8,230 nucleotides of DNA from Pseudomonadota bacterium. Lineage in GTDB: Bacteria; Pseudomonadota; Alphaproteobacteria; Caulobacterales; Caulobacteraceae. Below, in pieces: positions 1 through 5,278 of the stretch; position 1 is the first letter of the stretch, and every line of letters begins with the position of its first letter. Position numbers and translations under genes: made by a program. Location of the stretch: contig JAEYWU010000017.1 in NCBI GenBank assembly GCA_023428785.1, positions 1 through 8,230 of the forward strand, written 5' to 3'. The notes below the pieces were generated by a model. It was not told the DNA's origin and did not search any database. It was given only the letters and a program-made list of their open reading frames with translations.

Positions 1-117
1 GGTGCCGGTGTCGTGTTGTCCGGGGGGGGGGGGGGGGGGGGGGGCGATGAGCCGCATCGACAGAGGATAGCCGTCGAAGGCCGGACGGGTCAGGTCTTGC
101 ACGCGGAGCTCGGTCAT
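1..117 (-). CDS. Unidentified protein, N-terminal part only, with an in-frame poly-proline run
   Basis: This minus-strand gene begins with ATG at 117 and runs off the window edge, so only 39 codons are visible. The first 26 residues (MTELRVQDLTRPAFDGYPLS, then MRLIAP) look like normal coding sequence, with GC-rich third codon positions. An AGGA Shine-Dalgarno motif sits 7 nt upstream. The 23-base G run on the plus strand then encodes seven further prolines in a row, followed by GQHDTGT. I do not recognise the family. The gene starts 56 nt after the stop of the MmcQ-like gene on the same strand, so it may be the next operon member. The G run makes the frame beyond codon 26 unreliable, because all three frames stay open over the last 21 bases. 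The protein could be real and phase-variable, or broken by a sequencing or assembly error. Confidence 0.5.
   Translation of the reverse strand, partial: MTELRVQDLTRPAFDGYPLSMRLIAPPPPPPPGQHDTGT
22..44. repeat. Homopolymer of 23 G (poly-C on the coding strand)
   Basis: An uninterrupted run of 23 G lies between C21 and C45. No other homopolymer in the window comes near this length. It falls inside codons 25-32 of the partial minus-strand gene, where it would be read as prolines. Such a tract is either hypermutable by slippage or an artefact of base calling or assembly close to a contig end. The window alone cannot separate these. Confidence 0.95.
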
Positions 118-124
118 GGGTCCG

Positions 125-128
125 TCCT
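125..128 (-). promoter_or_regulatory. Ribosome binding site of the partial gene
   Basis: On the minus strand AGGA lies 7 nt before the ATG at 117. It supports that ATG as a genuine start and argues that the partial gene is real despite the poly-G run. Confidence 0.5.
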
Positions 129-149
129 GATTGCGAACGCACCCTGATC

Positions 150-168
150 GCCTGACGTTGCGTCAGGC
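150..168 (-). other. Perfect 8-bp hairpin between the MmcQ-like gene and the next gene
   Basis: GCCTGACG and CGTCAGGC are perfect inverted repeats around a 3-nt loop. The hairpin starts 5 nt past the TGA stop of the MmcQ-like gene and ends 32 nt before the next ATG on the same strand. There is no T run after it on either strand, so it is not a standard intrinsic terminator. It could stabilise the 3' end, assist weak or Rho-dependent termination, or serve as a small operator. Confidence 0.5.
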
Positions 169-173
169 AAGGC

Positions 174-524
174 TCATTCCGCCCCGATGCCGGGATGGGC
201 CCTGGACAGGCGCTTGGGCGCGGCGTGGCGCCATCGGCGACCGAGCATCGTCTCCAGCCAGGCTGGATCGACCGAGGCGAGGCGGGCCAGGACGATCGGA
301 TAGTTCCGGTAGTGGTCGGTGAAGTGGAAGGTCTCCGGGTCCATCTCGATCAGGAGCTCGCGCTCGTCGAGGCTCGTCAGGTGGACGACCACGCTGTCGT
401 CAAGATGCGGCCTGAGCCAGGTGAAGAACTTGCCCTGGATCTTGAAGGACGGCTCGCCATAGGACGTCGAGCGCTCGACCTCCGGGAAGGACAGGATCAG
501 GGCCTCGGCCTCGTCGCGGCTCAC
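174..524 (-). CDS. MmcQ/YjbR (DUF419) family protein
   Basis: The 116-residue protein matches the MmcQ/YjbR family, small proteins with a CyaY-like fold often annotated as DNA-binding although their cellular role is unsettled. Family landmarks are visible in order: an N-terminal helix ending in SFPEVE (about 12-17), TSYGEPSFKIQGKFFTWLR (20-38), and the hallmark PETFHFTDHYRNYP segment (about 63-76) followed by VLARL. The length is typical. The start is a GTG whose GTGA overlaps the TGA stop of the upstream gene, so translation is probably coupled; AGGA lies only 3 nt before it. It is the third gene of the minus-strand cluster that begins with the gamma-glutamyltransferase-like gene. The co-location suggests shared transcription, but I cannot infer a shared function. 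There is no signal peptide, so it should be cytoplasmic. Confidence 0.85.
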   Translation of the reverse strand: MSRDEAEALILSFPEVERSTSYGEPSFKIQGKFFTWLRPHLDDSVVVHLTSLDERELLIEMDPETFHFTDHYRNYPIVLARLASVDPAWLETMLGRRWRHAAPKRLSRAHPGIGAE

Positions 525-895
525 GGTTCCTGTCTCAGCAGATCGAAGGTTCCGCTCCAGGTGTCGGGCAGGTCCCAGCGCCCGGTGATGCGTCGGCCGT
601 CGCGCGATATCTCGCCTTCGTAGACAACCGGCCGCAGCGTGGGGTGGTTCAGCGGAGTCTTGGTGAAGCGAATCCGACCCCGACTGTGCTCGCCCTCGAT
701 CCGGCAGTAGATCAGGTCCGTTCCGCCCATCGGTGGAGGAAGGTCCGGCTCCTCGCAGGACCCGGTCACGGCGCCGTCATTGTCTTCCAGCGTCACGGAG
801 AGCGGCGTGTCCGTGAACTCCTCCACCGGATTGGCGCCCCCGCCCGGGTAGCGATAGACGCCGATCCAGCGGCCTGAGAGCAATCCGGTCGTCAT
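521..895 (-). CDS. Small beta-rich protein of unknown function
   Basis: I do not recognise a named family. The 124-residue product has no signal peptide or membrane segment and is rich in short beta-strand-like stretches separated by Gly, Asp and Pro turns. It opens with LSGRWIGVYRYPGGG and closes with RRITGRWDLPDTWSGTFDLL. These paired G-x-W and G-x-F motifs at the two ends are reminiscent of small lipocalin-like or other closed beta barrels; that is inference. Two cysteines lie in the middle (SCEEPD and IYCRI). The ATG at 895 overlaps the stop of the gamma-glutamyltransferase-like gene as TGATG; a GTG at 898 is directly upstream in frame and is an alternative start. Its own stop overlaps the GTG of the MmcQ-like gene. 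This tight coupling indicates co-translation with both neighbours. Confidence 0.75.
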   Translation of the reverse strand: MTTGLLSGRWIGVYRYPGGGANPVEEFTDTPLSVTLEDNDGAVTGSCEEPDLPPPMGGTDLIYCRIEGEHSRGRIRFTKTPLNHPTLRPVVYEGEISRDGRRITGRWDLPDTWSGTFDLLRQEP

Positions 896-2664
896 CACCA
901 GGCGAGCGCCAGGCCGTCCTTGCGCATCTCGGTGGCCGCGCCGTAGGTCCAGCCGCCGTCGGCGTTGATCTGGCGGACCACGTTCTGATAGCCGCCGAAG
1001 CCGCCGTCGGGGCCGCCGAGCGTCCAGCCCATGGCCTCCAGACCGCGTCGGGTCTCTGCGGGTACGCCGGATTCCAGATGCAGCACGCCCACGCCCTCGG
1101 CCGACTGGCCGGTGGGTTCGGACGAGCCGTAGTGCTGCCAGCGTGGGGCGTCGCCCGCTTCCTGGGGGCCCAGGCCATAGTCGGTCATGTTGATGACGAT
1201 CTGGGCCTGACCCTGGGGCTGCATCCCGCCGCCCATGACGCCGAAGGCCATCCAGGGCCCACCGTCCTTGCAGGCGAAGCCGGGGATGATGGTGTGGAAG
1301 GGGCGCTTGCCGGGCTGATAGAGGTTCGGGTGGCCGTCGTTCAGATTGAACAGCTCGCCCCGGTCCTGGAACATGAAGCCGAGCGTCGTCCCGTCAGGGC
1401 CGTCCGGCACCAGCCCCGAGCCCATGCCGCGATAGTTGGACTGGATCCAGCTGACCATCATCCCGTCGGCGTCGGCGACCGAGAAATAGGTGGTGTCGCC
1501 CTGCGTCGGGGCGTCGCCGGGGAAGACGCGGTCCATGACCCGGTCGGGCCGGATCAGGGCGGCGCGCTCGGCGGCGTATTCCTTGGAGATCAACCACTCG
1601 ACCGGCGTTTGGGAGAAGCGCGGATCGGCGAACCAGCGGGCGCGGTCCTCGAAGGCGAGGCGCTTGGCCTCGGCCTGGTGGTGGATGGAGGCGGCAGTCT
1701 GGAAGCCCATGGCCGGCAAGTCGAACTGCTCGGCGATATTGAGCAGCTGGAGCGTCGACAGGCCCTGGGTGTTGGGCCCCAGCTGATAGATTTCCGCGCC
1801 CCGATAGGTCGACATCAGGGGCTCGACCCATTCCGTCTGGTGGGCGGCGAGGTCGGCACGGGTCATCCAGCCGCCGATGCGGCGGAAGTAGCTCTCGATC
1901 TGGTCGGCGATCGGCCCGTCGTAATAGGCGTCGCGACCGCCCTCGGCGATCAGGCGATAGGTGCGGGCCAGGTCCGGATTGCGGAACATCTCGCCTTCGC
2001 GGGGCGTGCGGCCGCCCGGCATATAGACGCGCCGGGCGTTCTCGGTCTCCTCCACGCCGGAGCCGTCGCGCAGGAAGTTCGCCATGTTGCGCTCGAGGTA
2101 GAAGGCGATGAGCTGGGGCACGGGCACGCCGCGCTCGCACAGCTCGGCCACGGGCAGGAGAACGTCGGCCCAGGGCAGCTTGCCGTAGCGCTGGTGGGCG
2201 CTCCACCAGGCGTCGACGGTCCCGGGGACATTGACCGTGACGGCGCCATAGCGGGGCAGATAGCCCTGGACCGCGCGGCCGCGGGCGGTTTCCAGCGACA
2301 GGCCCATGGGTGAATTGCCCGAGCCATTGAAGCCGACTACGCGGCGCTGGGAGGGGTCCCACAGCAGGCAGAAGGCGTCGCCGCCGATGCCGTTGGCGAC
2401 GGGCTCGAGGAAGCCGAGCGCGGCGTTGATGGCGATCGCCGCATCGATGGCCGAGCCGCCGCGTCTGAGGGTGTCAATGCCGATCAGGGTGGCGACCGGA
2501 TGGGCGGTCGCCGCGGCGCCTTGAGAGCCCCAGACGGTGGACCGACCCGCGAAGCGTTCGCCGACGATGCGGTCGCCGGGGCCGACGCCGGGATACTGTT
2601 GGGCCAGGGCGGGGCCCGCGATCAGGCCGGCGGGCAGGGCGGCGAAAAAGGTGCGTCTAAGCAT
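895..2664 (-). CDS. Gamma-glutamyltransferase-family Ntn hydrolase, exported (acylase/YwrD-like subgroup)
   Basis: This is a 589-residue member of the GGT family of self-cleaving Ntn hydrolases. The precursor should cut before the first Thr of DTTYFSVADADG (Thr391 from the chosen start) to give large and small subunits, with that Thr as nucleophile. Also visible are NGIGGDAFCLLWD, RYGKLPWADVLLPVAELCERG and the small-subunit glycine motif GVMGGGMQPQGQ. Classical GGTs carry an Arg in an FREMAP-like motif that binds the glutamate carboxylate; here the aligned stretch reads GFNGSGNSP. The lid loop also appears missing, since NDGHPNLYQPGKRP is much shorter than in E. coli. This fits YwrD- or acylase-like enzymes rather than a glutathione transpeptidase. 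I chose ATG 2664 over the upstream TTG at 2718: it has GAGGGA 5 nt upstream and begins a clean signal peptide, MLRRTFFAALPAGLIAGPALA, with a Tat-like RRTFF. Expected location is the periplasm. Confidence 0.9.
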   Translation of the reverse strand: MLRRTFFAALPAGLIAGPALAQQYPGVGPGDRIVGERFAGRSTVWGSQGAAATAHPVATLIGIDTLRRGGSAIDAAIAINAALGFLEPVANGIGGDAFCLLWDPSQRRVVGFNGSGNSPMGLSLETARGRAVQGYLPRYGAVTVNVPGTVDAWWSAHQRYGKLPWADVLLPVAELCERGVPVPQLIAFYLERNMANFLRDGSGVEETENARRVYMPGGRTPREGEMFRNPDLARTYRLIAEGGRDAYYDGPIADQIESYFRRIGGWMTRADLAAHQTEWVEPLMSTYRGAEIYQLGPNTQGLSTLQLLNIAEQFDLPAMGFQTAASIHHQAEAKRLAFEDRARWFADPRFSQTPVEWLISKEYAAERAALIRPDRVMDRVFPGDAPTQGDTTYFSVADADGMMVSWIQSNYRGMGSGLVPDGPDGTTLGFMFQDRGELFNLNDGHPNLYQPGKRPFHTIIPGFACKDGGPWMAFGVMGGGMQPQGQAQIVINMTDYGLGPQEAGDAPRWQHYGSSEPTGQSAEGVGVLHLESGVPAETRRGLEAMGWTLGGPDGGFGGYQNVVRQINADGGWTYGAATEMRKDGLALAW

Positions 2665-2669
2665 GGCGG

Positions 2670-2675
2670 TCCCTC
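2670..2675 (-). promoter_or_regulatory. Ribosome binding site deciding the GGT-like start
   Basis: GAGGGA on the minus strand lies 5 nt before ATG 2664. It decides between this start and the in-frame TTG 18 codons upstream, and it places the signal peptide at the very N-terminus. Confidence 0.6.
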
Positions 2676-2688
2676 GAACGAAGGACGC

Positions 2689-2718
2689 CATAGAGACCCG
2701 ACGCAGCCACCTTCGCAA
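2689..2718 (-). promoter_or_regulatory. Weak candidate promoter for the GGT-like gene
   Basis: On the minus strand TTGCGA (2718-2713) and TCTATG (2694-2689) are separated by 18 nt, a loose match to -35 and -10 elements, about 25 nt before the start codon. GC-rich alphaproteobacterial promoters are poorly defined, so this is only a suggestion. It lies downstream of the U tract at 2747-2751, consistent with the gene having its own promoter. Confidence 0.2.
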
Positions 2719-2746
2719 GGTTGGGACGCGGCGTGCGTCGAGTCAG

Positions 2747-2826
2747 AAAAAGGCCTGCCAAATCGTGCCACCCTGCCACGCCCCTTGAAAAGGCGTCTGT
2801 ATTTGGCCCTCCACGGTGGCAGGCCT
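2747..2826 (-). terminator. Candidate terminator or attenuator stem after the DUF1178 operon
   Basis: On the minus strand AGGCCTGCCA (2826-2817) can pair over 10 bp with TGGCAGGCCT (2760-2751), and the 3' arm runs into TTTTT (2751-2747). The enclosed 56 nt holds a small stem, ACGCC/GGCGT (2796-2792 with 2782-2778). This is the only hairpin with a U tract in the spacer, and it is correctly placed to end transcripts from the comF-grxC-nit-DUF1178 operon. The long loop and short U run make it a weak intrinsic terminator. Its 5' arm is shared with the 2814-2853 hairpin, so the two folds exclude each other. Confidence 0.3.
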
Positions 2827-2852
2827 GCCAGATTATGCGAAATCCTGCCACC
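2751..2852. repeat. CCTGCCA/TGGCAGG heptamer array in the intergenic region
   Basis: The 273-nt spacer 2665-2937 contains no convincing gene but has a striking repeat. CCTGCCA occurs at 2754-2760, 2772-2778, 2824-2830 and 2844-2850, its reverse complement TGGCAGG at 2817-2823, and a one-base variant CGTGCCA at 2764-2770. The unit AGGCCTGCCA ... AATC(G/C)TGCCACC occurs twice, at 2751-2772 and 2821-2852; the second copy is longer by exactly 10 nt between the two halves. The spacings and symmetry suggest an operator array for an unidentified dimeric regulator, or arms of RNA hairpins. Confidence 0.8.
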
Positions 2853-2853
2853 G
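2814..2853. repeat. 10-bp perfect inverted repeat enclosing a 14-bp palindrome
   Basis: CGGTGGCAGG (2814-2823) and CCTGCCACCG (2844-2853) are perfect inverted repeats around 20 nt. Nested at 2817-2830 is the perfect palindrome TGGCAGGCCTGCCA. As DNA the palindrome looks like a dimer-binding operator; as RNA on either strand the 10-bp arms would form a stable hairpin. Confidence 0.75.
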
Positions 2854-2937
2854 GGCGGTCACGTAGTCGGGGACTTGGGGCACGGGATCTCGACATCAGT
2901 CGGATATTCTAGCCGGCCACCGCGAGCGGGGGATAAG

Positions 2938-3363
2938 TCAGTTCATTTCGGCTTTGCGGCGCGGCGAAAGCGCCGCCGGCAGCGGCGCGCAAGGCACGCC
3001 GTCGGCCTCCAGGGCCTTCACCTCGGCCGGCGTGGCCTCGCCATAGATCGAGCGCTTCTCCGAGTCGCCCTCGTGGATGGCGCGGGCCTCGCGGGCAAAG
3101 GCGTCGCCGACATAGTCGAAGTCGGCCTCGATCTTCTGGCGGATGGCCGAGGCGGCCTCCATCACCATGTCGCGCGGCGCGCTGTCGGGGCGGGCGTCCG
3201 AGGTTCGAACGGCCGGGGCCATGATCTGTTTGGCGACCCGGCGCGAGGCGCAGAAGGGGCATTCCACCGCGCCCGAGGCGGCCTGGGCGTCATAGTCGTC
3301 GGATGATCCGAACCAGGCCTCGAAGGCGTGGTCATGCTCGCACTGAAGGGCGTAGCGGATCAC
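2938..3363 (-). CDS. DUF1178 family protein with zinc-ribbon-like cysteines
   Basis: The 141-residue protein belongs to DUF1178, a small family common in alpha- and betaproteobacteria with no established biochemical role. The N-terminus has a probable metal site: C8 with H10/H12 (MIRYALQCEHDHAFEAWF) and the pair C35-P-F-C38. The C-terminal half has the family signature YVGDAFAREARAIHEGDSEK (about 84-103), then IYGEATPAEVKALEADG and a CAPLP motif. The length is typical and there is no signal peptide. The start is a GTG overlapping the TGA of the amidase gene (GTGA), with GGAG 8 nt upstream, so translation is coupled. It is the last gene of the comF-grxC-nit operon. Repeated linkage with a Nit-type amidase and glutaredoxin hints at a thiol- or metal-related role, which is inference. 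Confidence 0.9.
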   Translation of the reverse strand: MIRYALQCEHDHAFEAWFGSSDDYDAQAASGAVECPFCASRRVAKQIMAPAVRTSDARPDSAPRDMVMEAASAIRQKIEADFDYVGDAFAREARAIHEGDSEKRSIYGEATPAEVKALEADGVPCAPLPAALSPRRKAEMN

Positions 3364-4205
3364 CGGACGGGCTCCGGCGCGGTGAAGTCGCGGTCGTGGG
3401 TCAGGGCCGGGATGGCGGCGCGGGCCTTGCCGACGGCCTCGAGATCGAGGTCGACGAACAGGACGCCGGGTTCGTCATGGTCCAGCAGGCCGATTACCTG
3501 ACCCCAGGGATCTATGGCGATGGACCGGCCCCAGGTGGCGCGGCCGTCTTCATGATCGCCGCCTTGGGCCGGGGCGAGGACAAAGGCGCCGGTTTCGATG
3601 GCGCGGGCGCGAAGCAGCGTCTCCCAGTGGGCCTCGCCAGTGGGGCGGGTGAAGGCGGCCGGCACGGTGATGATCTGGGCTCCTGACTGCGCCAATGCCC
3701 TGAAAAGATGCGGAAAGCGAAGATCGTAGCACACTGTCAAACCGAGCTTCGTCCAGGGCGTGTCGGCGACGACGGCCCGGTCGCCCGGCCTGACGCCTGA
3801 GGACTCGCGATAGCGGTCGCCATTGGGCAGATCGACGTCGAAGACGTGCAGCTTGTCATAGGTGGATTCAACCTCGCCCCGATCATTGATCAACATGGAT
3901 CGATTGGCCGCGCGGGGGTCGGACGGGTCGCCGGAGCGAACCATGGCCGAGCCGAGCAGGATCCAGACCCCGGCCTCACGCGCGATCTCGCGCACGCCCT
4001 GAACCACCACGTCGTCATCGGCGTCGGCGAGGATGGCGGCCTTCTTCTCGGTGCGCTTCTCCATAAAGTTGGAGGCTTCGGGCGTAACGATCAGCCGGGC
4101 GCCGCCGGCGACGGCCTGATCCAGAAGCGGGCGCAGGTGTTCGAGCGCCGCGCCGGGTGTCGCGGGGGTGCGGGTCTGGACCAGAGCGATGCGCAAGGCC
4201 GTCAT
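3360..4205 (-). CDS. Carbon-nitrogen hydrolase, Nit1-like (probable deaminated glutathione amidase)
   Basis: The 281-residue protein is a nitrilase-superfamily amidase of the Nit1/NitFhit branch. The catalytic Glu-Lys-Cys triad is complete: E43 in VTPEASNF, K118 in YDKLHVFD, and C159 in CYDLRFPHLFR; the additional conserved Glu is in YRESSGVRPG (E134). Nit1 enzymes hydrolyse deaminated glutathione, the product of aminotransferases acting on glutathione, to alpha-ketoglutarate and Cys-Gly. The DVDLPNGDRYRES loop and overall length fit that branch, but close omega-amidase relatives (Nit2) act on alpha-ketoglutaramate, so the substrate is inferred. The ATG directly follows the grxC stop (TGAATG), with no clear Shine-Dalgarno motif, so reinitiation after grxC is likely. 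Sitting directly behind a glutaredoxin gene supports a glutathione-linked repair role. It should be cytoplasmic. Confidence 0.9.
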   Translation of the reverse strand: MTALRIALVQTRTPATPGAALEHLRPLLDQAVAGGARLIVTPEASNFMEKRTEKKAAILADADDDVVVQGVREIAREAGVWILLGSAMVRSGDPSDPRAANRSMLINDRGEVESTYDKLHVFDVDLPNGDRYRESSGVRPGDRAVVADTPWTKLGLTVCYDLRFPHLFRALAQSGAQIITVPAAFTRPTGEAHWETLLRARAIETGAFVLAPAQGGDHEDGRATWGRSIAIDPWGQVIGLLDHDEPGVLFVDLDLEAVGKARAAIPALTHDRDFTAPEPVR

Positions 4206-4460
4206 TCAGGCGGCCAGCAGGGCGTCGAGCTTGCCGGCCTGTTCCAGTTCAAAGAGGTCGTCGCAGCCACCGACGTGCGTGTCGCCGATGAAGATCTGCG
4301 GATAGGTCATGCGGCCTGAGCGCTGACGCATTTCCTCGCGCAGCTCGGGGTCGATGGAGGCGACGATCTCTTCGTAGTCGACGCCCTTCTTCGACAGCAG
4401 GGCCTCGGCGCGCGAGCAGTAGGGGCAGAAGGGCTTGGTGTAGATAACGACCTTGGGCAA
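4206..4460 (-). CDS. grxC: Glutaredoxin 3 (dithiol, CPYC type)
   Basis: This is an 84-residue classical dithiol glutaredoxin that reduces disulfides and glutathionylated proteins using glutathione. The active site CPYC is at residues 12-15 in IYTKPFCPYC. The cis-proline motif TYP is at 52-54 (RMTYPQIFIGD), and the glutathione-binding GGCDD is at 64-68. Length and motifs match bacterial GrxC. The start codon is TTG at 4460: the residues after it match the family N-terminus (MPKVVIYTKPF), a GGGAG Shine-Dalgarno lies 6 nt upstream, and no in-frame ATG is present nearby upstream. It follows comF by 38 nt and abuts the amidase gene. Linkage to a deaminated-glutathione amidase is consistent with a shared glutathione pool. 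The rare start codon may lower its translation. Confidence 0.95.
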   Translation of the reverse strand: MPKVVIYTKPFCPYCSRAEALLSKKGVDYEEIVASIDPELREEMRQRSGRMTYPQIFIGDTHVGGCDDLFELEQAGKLDALLAA

Positions 4461-4466
4461 GGCAGG

Positions 4467-4471
4467 CTCCC
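4467..4471 (-). promoter_or_regulatory. Ribosome binding site supporting the TTG start of grxC
   Basis: GGGAG on the minus strand ends 6 nt before the TTG at 4460. With no ATG available in frame upstream or within the first 40 codons downstream, it fixes the start of grxC. Confidence 0.65.
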
Positions 4472-4498
4472 GTATTCCGTGACGCCCAAGATAATGCG

Positions 4499-5278
4499 TC
4501 AGATGCGTGAACGCACCCGTGCGATCACGGCCAGATCCACGGTCCGGGCCCCTGCGGCCAGAAGGACACGGGCGCAGGCGTCGGCGGTGGCGCCGGTGGT
4601 CAGCACATCGTCCACCAGAAGGATGCGCCGGCCACGGACCTGTTTCTCCATCGCGGGCGGGACGGCGAAGGCGGATTTGACGTTCAGCCGCCGGCCCCGC
4701 GCGGACTTTCCCCCTTGCGTCGGGGTGCGCTGGGTGCGGATCAGGGCGTCGGGCAGATAGGCCCGGCCCGAGGCCCGGGCGAGCGGCCGGGCGACCTCAG
4801 CCGCCTGATTGGCGCGCCGGGCCATCAGGCGGGTCCAGTGCAAGGGCACCGGGATGATGACGTCAGCCTCCTCCAGCAGCGGCGCGGCGGCCCGGGTCAG
4901 CCAGCGAGTGAACAGCGGCGCATATTCCAGACGGTCGGCGTGCTTCAGCTGAAGGATCAGGTCGCGCGAACCCTCGTCATAGACGCAGGCGGCCCGGGCG
5001 CGGCCGAAGATGTGGGGCTGGGCCTGACAGGCGGCGCAGCGGTCGTGGCCGAGCGGACCAGGGTCGTGGTCGAAGCCCTGGCCGCAGCCGTCGCAGACCG
5101 GATCTTCCAGAAAGACGACCCGCGTCCAATTGTCTTGCGACAGGCCGGATTGCTGGGGCCGGGGGCCGTCGTCGAAGGCGACCGGCGGCATGACGATGTC
5201 GAGCAGGCCGCGCGTGAAGCCCCGCAGGCGCGGACCGGGTTTCAATCGCGAGAGCAAACGGCCATCTATGCCGTCCAT
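4499..5278 (-). CDS. comF: ComF family phosphoribosyltransferase-like protein
   Basis: The 259-residue protein has the ComF/GntX layout. A zinc finger comes first, with C62-x2-C65 (VCDGCG) and C81-x2-C84 (RCAACQ). A type I phosphoribosyltransferase-like domain follows, with IIPVPLHWTRLMARRANQAAE in two parts (about 141-161), then TPTQGGKSARGRRLN and NVKSAF (186-204), and the PRPP-loop signature ILLVDDVLTTGAT (219-231). ComF proteins are needed for DNA uptake in transformable bacteria, where they act in the cytoplasm, but most alphaproteobacterial copies are untested. I place the start at ATG 5278: AGGAGG lies 7 nt upstream, and the upstream extension of the frame is only arginine/alanine-rich antisense of the methyltransferase gene. 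The ATG overlaps the divergent methyltransferase ATG in CATG. It heads the operon with grxC, the amidase and DUF1178. Confidence 0.9.
   Translation of the reverse strand: MDGIDGRLLSRLKPGPRLRGFTRGLLDIVMPPVAFDDGPRPQQSGLSQDNWTRVVFLEDPVCDGCGQGFDHDPGPLGHDRCAACQAQPHIFGRARAACVYDEGSRDLILQLKHADRLEYAPLFTRWLTRAAAPLLEEADVIIPVPLHWTRLMARRANQAAEVARPLARASGRAYLPDALIRTQRTPTQGGKSARGRRLNVKSAFAVPPAMEKQVRGRRILLVDDVLTTGATADACARVLLAAGARTVDLAVIARVRSRI

Noticed and set aside
1078..2313. Long plus-strand open frame (411 codons) opposite the GGT-like gene
   Set aside because: It is Gly/Ala/Val/His-rich with no recognisable motifs and mirrors the strongly supported minus-strand gene; such antisense frames are common in GC-rich DNA.
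2665..2718. TTG start for the GGT-like gene at 2718
   Set aside because: It would put 18 extra residues ahead of a complete signal peptide; ATG 2664 has its own Shine-Dalgarno.
2751..2852. Sigma-54 promoters on the minus strand (TGGCACGATTTGGCA and TGGCAGGATTTCGCA)
   Set aside because: The first has a perfect -24-like TGGCACG, but in both the GG and GC doublets are 9 nt apart, not the required 10, and no -12 TTGC follows. The spacing rule is strict, so they are better explained as heptamer repeats.
2721..2912. A 63-codon plus-strand frame in the intergenic spacer
   Set aside because: It has no ATG, no clear ribosome site and an Arg-rich composition, and it is built over the repeat array.
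2665..2937. CRISPR array or riboswitch in the spacer
   Set aside because: The repeats are only 7-10 nt with irregular spacing, and I recognise no riboswitch consensus. A new structured RNA cannot be excluded but is not shown.
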